Shown here one piece after another: positions 6,441 to 12,662 of a DNA stretch of 12,662 nt. The notes beneath the pieces were generated by a model. The model saw only the letters and a list, made by a program, of their open reading frames with translations. It had not been told where the DNA came from and made no database searches. Each line of letters opens with the position of its first letter. Positions within the stretch are counted from its first letter, which is position 1. Location of the stretch: assembly GCA_009886815.1 (NCBI GenBank), contig QXYP01000351.1, forward strand, positions 1 through 12,662, given 5' to 3'. This stretch comes from Halieaceae bacterium. GTDB lineage: Bacteria > Pseudomonadota > Gammaproteobacteria > Pseudomonadales > Halieaceae. A program made the translations under genes and the position numbers.

Positions 6441-8030
6441 TTACAGGGTTACGCCCTGTTCACGTAAGCCTTGCCTCAATTTGTCTTTTTGCACCTTGCC
6501 AGATGCAGTTTTTGGTAATGCGGTCAGCAGTTCAAGATGCTGTGGCCATTTCTGTTTGGCCAAGCCACTGTCAGCCAACAGTTCCTGCAAATATTTCATG
6601 TCTACCTGATATCCTGCCTCGGCCACGATACAGGCGCCAATGCCTTCTCCCAACCGTTCGTGGGGCACCGCAACGACAGCGATCTCCAAAATAGCCTCGG
6701 AGCGCAGCAAGATTTCCTCAATCTCCCTGGCGGCGATGTTTTCTCCGCCTCTAATGATGATGTCCTTTTTTCGGTCAGAAATGATCAGCGCTCCAGATGC
6801 CGACAAGCGACCGATATCGCCAGTGCGAAAGTACCCCGAGGGCGAGAAGGCGTCGAGATTCTGCTGGTCATCGCTGTAACCCAACATCATGGCAGGTCCT
6901 CTCGCCAAAATTTCCCCATCGGTATTGAGACCAACATCATTGCCGTGCTCATCGACAATTATGACGTCATAGTTGGTGACGCGGCCGTCGGTTTCAGCCG
7001 CTAATGTCCGTTCTTCAGCGTCGAGAAAGCCCACCGTGACCAGCGGCACTTCAGTGGAGCCATAGACCCGTACCGCACGGCAGTCCTTTAAGGTATCCCA
7101 GGCAGAATAAATCAGAGCTGACGGTACCGAGGCACCACCACAGGCAAACAAGCGAAAGCCCGGTAAGGTCTTTCCCTGCTGCTGGCAAGTATCTACCAGT
7201 TCTTTCAGAAATGGTGTTGCGCTTACGCAGACCGTTGCGCCGTAGGCTTCAATAAGCTTTATCGCGTCGTTCGCATTCCACTGGGACATTAGCAGAGTTT
7301 TTACCGGGGTTAGGAAGGGCATCTCCATGCCATTTACATAGCCCGTAATGTGCGTCACTGGGGACGGCATTAACATGAGGTCCTGATGCGAAAGGCACCA
7401 TCCGTTGACACTGTTATCCAGAGCAGCGGTCAGCGTGTTATGACTGTGCCGCACTTGTTTTGGATCGCCTGTAGTACCTGAGGTATAGAGCAGTATTTTG
7501 GTGTCGTCTGGGTGAACCGCTGCGGGCACTGCAGGCTGTTTTTTGCCGGATTCAAGCACTTGATCAAAGCTTTCAAAGCTATCGGCTAGCGGCTGTGGTT
7601 CACCCAGATAAATCACCCGTCGCAGGTCGGGGCAGTCGTCGAGGAGTTGCTCCATCATGGCGACATAGTTGAAGCCGCGCAGTTCAGCAGGAATAAAAAG
7701 CACCCGCGTTGCAGCATGGCGGAGAATGTAACGCACCTCTTTATTACGATAAATCGGTACGATGGGGTTAATCACGAACCCGCCGATAGCTGCGGCCAGC
7801 ATGACTATTACAGCATAACGGCTATTGGGTAGTTGAAAGCTGAGCGTGTCGCCGGGGTTAATGCCTCTAGCGAGTAACCCTGAGGCTAGAGCTGCCCCAG
7901 ATGCCCACGCTTCGCCGTAGCTCATGGAGGAACCATCATCAAAACGAACAGCAATGTCTTCAGGGCAGTCTTGAGATAATTGTTGGGCTGCTCTGGCTAG
8001 TGTTGTGTTGCGATATATGTCCCGTGACAT
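6441..8030 (-). CDS. AMP-forming acyl-CoA synthetase (carboxylate-CoA ligase)
   Basis: A 529-aa ANL-superfamily ligase that would activate a free carboxylic acid with ATP and CoA, giving acyl-CoA, AMP and PPi. Core motifs are the phosphate loop YTSGTTGDPKQV (182-193), the adenine motif YGSTE (323-327), GYFRTGD (399-405), DRKKDIIIRGGENI (419-432) in the hinge region, and the C-terminal PKTASGK with catalytic K512. The residue after the loop Lys is Gln192 where Gly is usual. Overall it resembles medium-chain and alicyclic acid ligases such as the cyclohexanecarboxylate-CoA ligase type, rather than acetyl-CoA synthetase or long-chain FadD; specificity cannot be read from sequence alone. It opens the four-gene operon, so ligation is probably the entry step. 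AGGAG lies 4 nt before the ATG, inside a small GGAGCTCC palindrome. A perfect palindrome at 8140-8157 lies in its promoter region. Confidence 0.92.
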   Translation of the reverse strand: MSRDIYRNTTLARAAQQLSQDCPEDIAVRFDDGSSMSYGEAWASGAALASGLLARGINPGDTLSFQLPNSRYAVIVMLAAAIGGFVINPIVPIYRNKEVRYILRHAATRVLFIPAELRGFNYVAMMEQLLDDCPDLRRVIYLGEPQPLADSFESFDQVLESGKKQPAVPAAVHPDDTKILLYTSGTTGDPKQVRHSHNTLTAALDNSVNGWCLSHQDLMLMPSPVTHITGYVNGMEMPFLTPVKTLLMSQWNANDAIKLIEAYGATVCVSATPFLKELVDTCQQQGKTLPGFRLFACGGASVPSALIYSAWDTLKDCRAVRVYGSTEVPLVTVGFLDAEERTLAAETDGRVTNYDVIIVDEHGNDVGLNTDGEILARGPAMMLGYSDDQQNLDAFSPSGYFRTGDIGRLSASGALIISDRKKDIIIRGGENIAAREIEEILLRSEAILEIAVVAVPHERLGEGIGACIVAEAGYQVDMKYLQELLADSGLAKQKWPQHLELLTALPKTASGKVQKDKLRQGLREQGVTL

Positions 8031-8313
8031 GGAGCTCCTGTCGCGTTTTGACTGCTGTGGCTGTCACTGCGGGATTTGCTTTTAGCTATTAGCCGCACTA
8101 ACAGAGTGCCCCAAGGATATCGCAATTTGCATGAAGCAAACAAACAAGATTGTTTGTGTTTGCGATCGGTGGCATTGTGCCAGTCATGGGCCAAAATTGC
8201 GCGGCGCGGTGGCAGTGCCCTTTACCACATGCCGTAGCGAGAAATCGAAGGCATTGCCGACTCGGCTCTTTGCCTAGAAACCGAAATTCTAAAACTTAGG
8301 GGATGTTCCAGCG
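8031..8313. promoter_or_regulatory. Divergent promoter region between ligase operon and ferredoxin
   Basis: This 283-bp gap carries no gene. It separates two divergent transcription units and contains the 18-bp palindrome at 8140-8157, the inverted repeat TGGCA-TTG-TGCCA (8170-8182), and a related GGTGGCAGTGCC (8208-8219). A weak TTGCCG/TAGAAA pair (8254-8259, 8275-8280, spacer 15) could drive the ferredoxin. I could not fix the promoters with confidence. Confidence 0.55.
8140..8157. promoter_or_regulatory. Perfect 18-bp palindrome, candidate operator (TetR-family style)
   Basis: ACAAACAA-GA-TTGTTTGT has perfect 8-bp arms around a 2-bp centre. An imperfect extension gives matching GCAAAC outer ends, offset by one base. 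It lies about 110 bp upstream of the ligase ATG and 156 bp upstream of the ferredoxin ATG. Size and shape fit a dimeric TetR-type repressor site, a type common upstream of acyl-CoA catabolic operons. No regulator gene is in the window, so the binder is unknown. Confidence 0.55.
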
Positions 8314-8643
8314 ATGTCTGACTTACCACAAATCACCGTTATTGCTCGGGATGGTGCGACCTCTGTCTTGCAGCAAAGTGCTGGGCAGGAGTCATTGATG
8401 CAATTGCTCTTTGACAGCGATCAAGGGGTGGAGGCGGCCTGCGGTGGCTGCGCATCTTGTGCCACTTGTCATGTCTATATAGCGGAGGACTGGGTGCCAC
8501 GTTTGCCACCTCGTGAGCAAGTTGAAGATTTATTGCTTACATACTCAGAACATTTTGATAAAAGTCGATCACGCTTGAGTTGCCAGATAGCGATGAAACC
8601 CGAACTCCATGGTTTGATATTGGAGATAGCGCCGGAAGAATAG
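8314..8643 (+). CDS. [2Fe-2S] ferredoxin, adrenodoxin/putidaredoxin type
   Basis: A 109-aa soluble electron carrier. The cluster-binding segment ACGGCASCATCHVYI gives C43-x5-C49-x2-C52, with C90 (RLSCQI) as the fourth ligand, the layout of adrenodoxin and putidaredoxin. LPPREQVEDLLL and SRSRLSCQI are typical of this family. C46 is an extra cysteine inside the loop, where putidaredoxin-like proteins usually have Ser or Ala. Members pass electrons from a flavoprotein reductase to P450s or Rieske oxygenases. No P450 and no reductase is in the window, so the Rieske oxygenase at 1901 is the only visible candidate partner (inference). AGGGGA lies about 10 nt before the ATG. It is transcribed away from the ligase operon and 286 bp before the next gene. 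Confidence 0.9.
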   Translation: MSDLPQITVIARDGATSVLQQSAGQESLMQLLFDSDQGVEAACGGCASCATCHVYIAEDWVPRLPPREQVEDLLLTYSEHFDKSRSRLSCQIAMKPELHGLILEIAPEE

Positions 8644-8929
8644 GCCGGTGATGACGGCTGCTTAATTGGGAGCGTCCTCGGCGCAGACTATTTGCCTTAA
8701 CATGGGGTCGACTCGCGGCTAGGCAACCCGGGGATATGCTGTCTAGGTGATAGACAAATGTCGGCTGTGGTAACTGAGTAGACAGATCGAAACAAACAGA
8801 GGTAGCCGACAATGCATTTTGGGCTATCACGATACATTGAGAATAGGATGGCAAAATACAGCGGTGTTGATGAGACACGCGATCACATTGCCAAAAATCA
8901 GCGCACCAACAAGGATTGATCAAACCACT
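8644..8929 (+). promoter_or_regulatory. Upstream region of the second dehydrogenase, with inverted and direct repeats
   Basis: This 286-bp gap has no recognisable gene. It contains TGTCTA-ggtga-TAGACA (8740-8756), a further TAGACA at 8779-8784, and the perfect 8-bp arms TGTCGGCT (8759-8766) and AGCCGACA (8804-8811), 37 bp apart. An AAACAAACAG run at 8790-8799 resembles half of the 8140-8157 palindrome. No clear sigma-70 promoter or terminator was identified. Confidence 0.4.
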
Positions 8930-10153
8930 ATGCATACAGTGACAAAAAAATCGGAAGCCCTATTGGCGAGTTTACAGGCCTTCATGTCGGAGTTTATTTT
9001 TCCTAATGAAGCGGCTTATCGGCATGCGTTGGCTTCTGCTGACAACCGTTTCGCCCCCGTGCCACTCATGGATGAGCTCAAGCTCAAAGCGAAAGATCAG
9101 GGGCTTTGGAACTTGTTCGTGCCGCCCGATCACGCTGAGTTTAGTGAGCAGGGTGGTTTAAGCTTTTTGGAATATGCCCCCCTGGCTGAAGCGATGGGGC
9201 GAGTGATTTGGTCACCCGAAGTGTTCAATTGCAACGCCCCGGATACCGGTAACATGGAAGTGTTCATGAATTTCGGTACCGAGGCGCAGAAAGCTGAATG
9301 GCTGACACCTTTGTTGGCAGGTGAAATTCGCTCCTCTTACGCGATGACTGAACCACAAGTGGCGTCAAGCGACGCCACCAATGTTCAACTCAGTATTCGC
9401 AAAGATGGGGACTCCTGGGTGCTGAACGGGCGAAAGTGGTTTATTACCGGCGCCCTTTATGACCGCTGTAAAATTCTTATTGTCATGGGAAAGAGTGACC
9501 CAGAAAACAGCAACCGACACCTGCAGCAAAGTCAGGTTTTGGTGCCTAAAGACACGCCGGGGGTTAATATTATTAGACCGCTCACGACCTTGGGCTACGA
9601 CGATGCGCCTTTGGGGCATGCAGAAATCGTATTCGATGAGGTTAGGGTGCCTCTTGCCAACGTGCTTGCAGGGGAGGGGCGGGGTTTTGAGATCGCTCAA
9701 ACACGATTGGCCCCCGGGCGTATGCATCATTGTATGCGCCTTATTGGTGCGGGCCAGCAGGCTTTGGAAAATGCTTGCCAACGTGTGACAGATCGTCAGA
9801 CTTTTGGTCGGCCTTTGAGTAAGCATCAGTCGATTCGTGAAAACATATCGAAGTGCTTCTCTGAGGTAGAGATGGCTCGCTTGTTGGTTCAGAAAACCTG
9901 TTGGACCATCGATAACCAGGGCGTAAAGGCATCTATACCTATGATTGCAGCCACTAAAACAACGGTGCCGTTGGTCATTCAGACCGTGATTGATCGTTGT
10001 ATGCAGATGCACGGCGCCGGGGGACTTACTGAAGACTGGTCTATGGCGGAGAACTTTAATTACGCGCGTTGGTGTCGTCAGGCCGATGGCCCCGACGAGG
10101 TTCACCAAATGGCTTTGGGCAAACAGATTATTGAGCGATTTTCCAATCAGTGA
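8930..10153 (+). CDS. Acyl-CoA dehydrogenase, ACAD10/11-like
   Basis: A 407-aa flavin-dependent dehydrogenase of a different subfamily from the paired enzymes in the minus-strand operon. Marks are YAMTEPQVASSDATN (137-151) at the flavin, WVLNGRKWFITGA (163-175), the long substrate/flavin strand FDEVRVPLANVL (235-246), RLAPGRMHHCMR (259-270), DRQTFGRPLSKHQ (288-300), QMHGAGG (359-365), and QADGPDEVHQ (384-393). The last motif puts Asp386 at the position of the MCAD catalytic Glu, as is usual in ACAD10/11-type proteins. The ATG at 8930 (MHTVTKKSEA) is preferred because the frame upstream back to 8819 encodes residues unlike the family N-terminus. AAGGA lies 14 nt before it, a loose spacing. Such enzymes act on branched, 4-hydroxylated or very long acyl-CoAs; the substrate here is unknown. 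The NTF2-like gene follows 13 nt downstream. Confidence 0.9.
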   Translation: MHTVTKKSEALLASLQAFMSEFIFPNEAAYRHALASADNRFAPVPLMDELKLKAKDQGLWNLFVPPDHAEFSEQGGLSFLEYAPLAEAMGRVIWSPEVFNCNAPDTGNMEVFMNFGTEAQKAEWLTPLLAGEIRSSYAMTEPQVASSDATNVQLSIRKDGDSWVLNGRKWFITGALYDRCKILIVMGKSDPENSNRHLQQSQVLVPKDTPGVNIIRPLTTLGYDDAPLGHAEIVFDEVRVPLANVLAGEGRGFEIAQTRLAPGRMHHCMRLIGAGQQALENACQRVTDRQTFGRPLSKHQSIRENISKCFSEVEMARLLVQKTCWTIDNQGVKASIPMIAATKTTVPLVIQTVIDRCMQMHGAGGLTEDWSMAENFNYARWCRQADGPDEVHQMALGKQIIERFSNQ

Positions 10154-10166
10154 GGGCGAGTGAGAT

Positions 10167-10574
10167 ATGACCAATGACGAGAAAGTAGCGATTGTAAACC
10201 GACTCTATGAAAGTTCTGCGGTGGGCGATTTTGATACCTGTGAAACCATGCTGACAGACGATTTCTTTATCGTAGAGGCCGAAGATACGCCGATGGCGGG
10301 CACTTTCACCGGCATAACCGCGCTTCGGGACCTCTATGCCCAGGTATTTGGCATGATTGAGGTCACTAATGTTGTACGCACTGAAATTACCAGTGGTGGA
10401 GACTACGTGGTCACCATTCTTCATTTTGAGTTTGCTGATGGATTAGAGCCGGCTCATTTATGCGAGTTGTTCCGATTCCGCGATGGCAAGGTGTGTGAAA
10501 TCAGGCCCTACTATTTCGATGCGGCACCGTTGAGAGCGGCTCATGAGGCGTTTAAGGCCAAGCAGGCGGGTTAA
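10167..10574 (+). CDS. NTF2-like/SnoaL-like protein
   Basis: A 135-aa small protein of the cone-shaped NTF2-like superfamily, which includes ketosteroid isomerase, limonene epoxide hydrolase and SnoaL-type cyclases. It shows two N-terminal helices (EKVAIVNRLYESSAVGDFDTC), the strand LTDDFFIVEAEDTPMAGTFTG, and the C-terminal sheet LFRFRDGKVCEIRPYYFD (101-118). The Asp pair and Tyr typical of authentic ketosteroid isomerase cannot be mapped confidently, so isomerase activity is not claimed. It starts 13 nt after the dehydrogenase stop, with GAG-rich sequence ahead of the ATG, so the two are almost surely cotranscribed. That implies action on the same CoA-linked or released intermediate, or a binding role. 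There is no signal peptide. Confidence 0.82.
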   Translation: MTNDEKVAIVNRLYESSAVGDFDTCETMLTDDFFIVEAEDTPMAGTFTGITALRDLYAQVFGMIEVTNVVRTEITSGGDYVVTILHFEFADGLEPAHLCELFRFRDGKVCEIRPYYFDAAPLRAAHEAFKAKQAG

Positions 10575-10772
10575 GCGACAAGATTGGTAGGCCATGCCAC
10601 TGTGGGCGCCGATGGGGCTTTTTAACCCAGAGGCTCCGAGGCTCTTTGGAAGGTGCGCCTCAAGTTGATTGACGAGTTGCGGATCTTCGGTGATGGTGTC
10701 GCTTCTTCTGTAGGCGTGCTGCGCCTATGCTCCCCGATAGCTCAAGGGGGTGGGTCTACCCCCTAGGCAGTT
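10575..10772. other. Convergent intergenic region
   Basis: A 198-bp gap between the converging NTF2-like and DUF3604 genes. I see no gene in it. A T5 run (10619-10623) follows a poor 3-bp GC stem and could weakly terminate the plus-strand unit. The better hairpin is at 10745-10764. Confidence 0.4.
10745..10764 (-). terminator. Hairpin just after the DUF3604 stop codon
   Basis: AGGGGGT (10745-10751) and ACCCCCT (10758-10764) form a perfect 7-bp GC-rich stem with a 6-nt loop. The hairpin lies about 9 nt beyond the stop codon of the minus-strand gene. No T-tract follows on either strand, so this may stabilise the 3' end or terminate weakly. Confidence 0.45.
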
Positions 10773-12662
10773 CTACCGGCCGTTACCACTTGGGTAGTAC
10801 CAAACGGCTGAAGTGTAGGCGCGCTCCTGAAGTTTACCCGTGTCCCCGTCGGCACGTTTCTCTTTGAAGCGCACCGCGTCAAAGCTGGTCCACCTGGGAG
10901 TGGGTATCTCCAGTACTCTCACATAGTAAAAGGCCGCTTGTTGCCCATCAAAATCCGGGTCGCGCCAAACCCCTTCAAGATTGGGGGAGCCCTCAGTATT
11001 GCTATAAGTTGCCGTCGTGAGGTCTGTTGTGTCTTTTATTGGCTCAAACAGTCCCGTAACGGGGTTGCGCGTTCGCGCGCCTGACGCAACCACGTCATAA
11101 ACTTGTTCTTGGGAGTTACCGTCATCGTCAAGCCAACCCTTGATGATTTGAATGCGATCAAGATGTGCGGCATTGGGATCCTTTTGCGCTTTGATCATAA
11201 AAGTAGGTGCCAGATTGGTGTCTTGTGTGGCCGGCAATTGACCGCCCATAGGCACCCCTTGAGCATAGCCTTTTTGCGTCCACTGTGAATCCTGCAGAGC
11301 CGCTTCATCAAAGTCCCAGCCGGCAAAAAAGCGTACTCGAATTCGGCTGCCAGTAGTGGCATAGACCTCTTTGCGAAGCATGGCATCAAAAATAGCCTCG
11401 CGGGTATTGTGCGTTGACCATACCCCGGCAAGCCCCGATGAGACCATGCGCCAAATCTTTTGCAGTTGTCCTGCCATTTTTAATTCGGTGCGACCCGGCG
11501 CCGGACCGTCATGAATAAATTTTCCGAAGTAATTATCTTCCTCGGTAGTGGTGAGTGCGGTATGGATATCGCTGGAACCAATCATGCCAAAATCGAAAGG
11601 GTTAATGCCCAGCTTTTCACGATGAGCCAGGCCTAGCCCAAGTGCCGAACGTGCATATTCATAGGGCAACATCTTGGGCTCTTTGGCCGTTGTTAAGGTG
11701 ATATTGCCGTCGTCCCAGGTTTCAAAATCTGCAAAGGGGTCGTCGGGGGATAGCGTGGGATGGGTTTCAGAATCGCCTTTCACTTGGGTCATCTCATACA
11801 GGGGTTCCCAATAGCGTCTTTGCTTGGCGTAGTCATTATCAATCGCCTCGCCGTTGTTGCGGATTGGAGAAAACATACGGCCATTACTGAGATTGCCGTT
11901 GTGAGGAATGGCCATGACCCGTCCACCGGTGTCTGTTTCATAGTCTGATAACGCTGACCATAGTGCTTCGGGATCGGTACTGTCCTGGGCCGAAAAAGGG
12001 ATAACCTGCCGGGTGTATTCTGAGCCATCACGAAAAAGCACGACACGATGTAAGTTGTCGCCGGTCACCATGGATGTCCATTCATATCCGATCAAGGTTG
12101 TAAAAACACCGGGGGTGTAAGCCGCGTCAGCGGCTTCAATGCTCGAGTGCCAGGCGCTTTTAACAAGTGTTTGTGGTGTTCGAAGTGCCGGGTCGGTGCT
12201 TTGGATGGCGTCAGAAAATAACTTGGCTAATTCGATGTTTTTATCGGCTTGTAATAGGTCAGCCATTTGCTGGCCTAGGGGCCAGCCATCTAGCTGCGAA
12301 TCGCGCGCTTGCAGTAGGGGGAAAACCCCGTGGTATTCGGCGTGGTCGGTGACTGCGAGGAAGTCTAGGGGTGCACGCAATCGCGCCGTTTGTCCTAATT
12401 CATTGGTAACGGGCAGCCCCATTGCAAAGCGATAAGCTTGGTCGGGGCCCAGTCGCGAGCCCAAGGTGAAGGCATCTGCGGAAACGTTTGAGTGTAGGTG
12501 TGTATCGCCCCATAAAAGCCGCCGCTCCTCATTGGCGATCGGTGCCGAATAAACCACCCCAGGCTGAGATTTCGAAACTGCGGTTGATGCCAAGGCTTGG
12601 GTTGTAGTGGCAGCCGCAAAAAGTAACACCCCAAGTGTTGAGATTCGTTTTTTGAGGGGCTC
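10773..12662 (-). CDS. Exported DUF3604 (PHP-like) protein, 5' truncated by the window edge
   Basis: A large periplasmic or exported protein of the DUF3604 family, which has PHP-type metal-binding motifs but no firmly established activity. The frame stays open to the window edge. Codons beyond the GTG at 12629 encode PLKKRISTLG, which joins LLFAAATTTQALA into a full signal peptide (basic KKR, hydrophobic core, ALA cleavage site). The true start therefore lies outside the window and the GTG is internal. Numbering from that GTG, metal-type motifs are GDTHLH (H44, H46), VTDHAEYH (D95, H96), GYEW (E183), PHNGNLSNG (H243) and GSSDIH (D354, H356). This set suggests a metal-dependent hydrolase such as a phosphoesterase (inference). 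At least 629 residues are visible, which fits the family. It is convergent with the NTF2-like gene. Nothing ties it to the catabolic operon except position. Confidence 0.85.
   Translation of the reverse strand, partial: EPLKKRISTLGVLLFAAATTTQALASTAVSKSQPGVVYSAPIANEERRLLWGDTHLHSNVSADAFTLGSRLGPDQAYRFAMGLPVTNELGQTARLRAPLDFLAVTDHAEYHGVFPLLQARDSQLDGWPLGQQMADLLQADKNIELAKLFSDAIQSTDPALRTPQTLVKSAWHSSIEAADAAYTPGVFTTLIGYEWTSMVTGDNLHRVVLFRDGSEYTRQVIPFSAQDSTDPEALWSALSDYETDTGGRVMAIPHNGNLSNGRMFSPIRNNGEAIDNDYAKQRRYWEPLYEMTQVKGDSETHPTLSPDDPFADFETWDDGNITLTTAKEPKMLPYEYARSALGLGLAHREKLGINPFDFGMIGSSDIHTALTTTEEDNYFGKFIHDGPAPGRTELKMAGQLQKIWRMVSSGLAGVWSTHNTREAIFDAMLRKEVYATTGSRIRVRFFAGWDFDEAALQDSQWTQKGYAQGVPMGGQLPATQDTNLAPTFMIKAQKDPNAAHLDRIQIIKGWLDDDGNSQEQVYDVVASGARTRNPVTGLFEPIKDTTDLTTATYSNTEGSPNLEGVWRDPDFDGQQAAFYYVRVLEIPTPRWTSFDAVRFKEKRADGDTGKLQERAYTSAVWYYPSGNGR

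Noticed and set aside
8170-8219. Possible sigma-54 promoter from the TGGCA elements
   Set aside because: The required GC element (TTGC-like) is not at the correct distance on either strand.
8819-8929. N-terminal extension of the second dehydrogenase to an ATG at 8819
   Set aside because: The 37 extra residues do not look like a dehydrogenase N-terminus, whereas the ATG at 8930 starts a typical first helix (KKSEALLASLQAFM).
9365-10174. Long 269-aa open frame on the minus strand opposite the second dehydrogenase
   Set aside because: It lies wholly antisense to a well-supported gene, and I recognise no protein family in it.
12627-12629. GTG at 12629 as the start of the DUF3604 protein
   Set aside because: The upstream codons encode the basic end of a signal peptide, so this codon is internal.

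Overview
The window is about 12.7 kb of bacterial DNA of moderate GC content, densely packed with genes. It looks like a catabolic accessory locus of an aerobic gammaproteobacterium, possibly a marine, hydrocarbon- or lipid-degrading lineage. That placement rests on codon and protein style and on gene content. No rRNA, tRNA or other marker gene confirms it. I see no mobile element, CRISPR array, tRNA or rRNA.

Layout. (1) Left edge to 932, plus strand: a 5'-truncated NADP-dependent medium-chain reductase. (2) 969-1766, minus strand: a ThuA-like protein, divergent from (3) 1901-3238, plus strand: a Rieske non-haem iron oxygenase large subunit. (4) 8030 down to 3291, minus strand: a four-gene operon in the order AMP-forming acyl-CoA ligase, large acyl-CoA dehydrogenase, small acyl-CoA dehydrogenase, SDR oxidoreductase. 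Spacings are 27 to 55 nt and each start has a Shine-Dalgarno match. (5) 8314-8643, plus strand: a [2Fe-2S] ferredoxin, divergent from that operon across 283 bp that hold a perfect 18-bp palindrome. (6) 8930-10574, plus strand: an ACAD10/11-type acyl-CoA dehydrogenase followed 13 nt later by an NTF2-like protein. (7) 10773 to the right edge, minus strand: an exported DUF3604/PHP-like protein whose start codon lies outside the window.

How the genes may work together (inference). The ligase would activate a bulky, probably cyclic or branched carboxylic acid to its CoA thioester. The paired large and small dehydrogenases resemble two-subunit acyl-CoA dehydrogenases known from steroid side-chain and pimeloyl-CoA degradation, and would introduce an alpha,beta double bond. 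The SDR could oxidise a hydroxyl group, and the MDR could reduce an enone. The Rieske oxygenase, possibly fed by the ferredoxin, would hydroxylate or dealkylate an intermediate. The second dehydrogenase and the NTF2-like protein form a separate small unit. No ferredoxin reductase, enoyl-CoA hydratase, thiolase, transporter or regulator is present here, so the pathway must continue elsewhere and the substrate cannot be named from this window.

The most informative details are the catalytic-residue arrangement of the paired dehydrogenases, the Glu in the Rieske inter-cluster position, the perfect palindrome in the ligase/ferredoxin promoter region, and the unexplained ThuA-like and DUF3604 proteins beside a catabolic operon.
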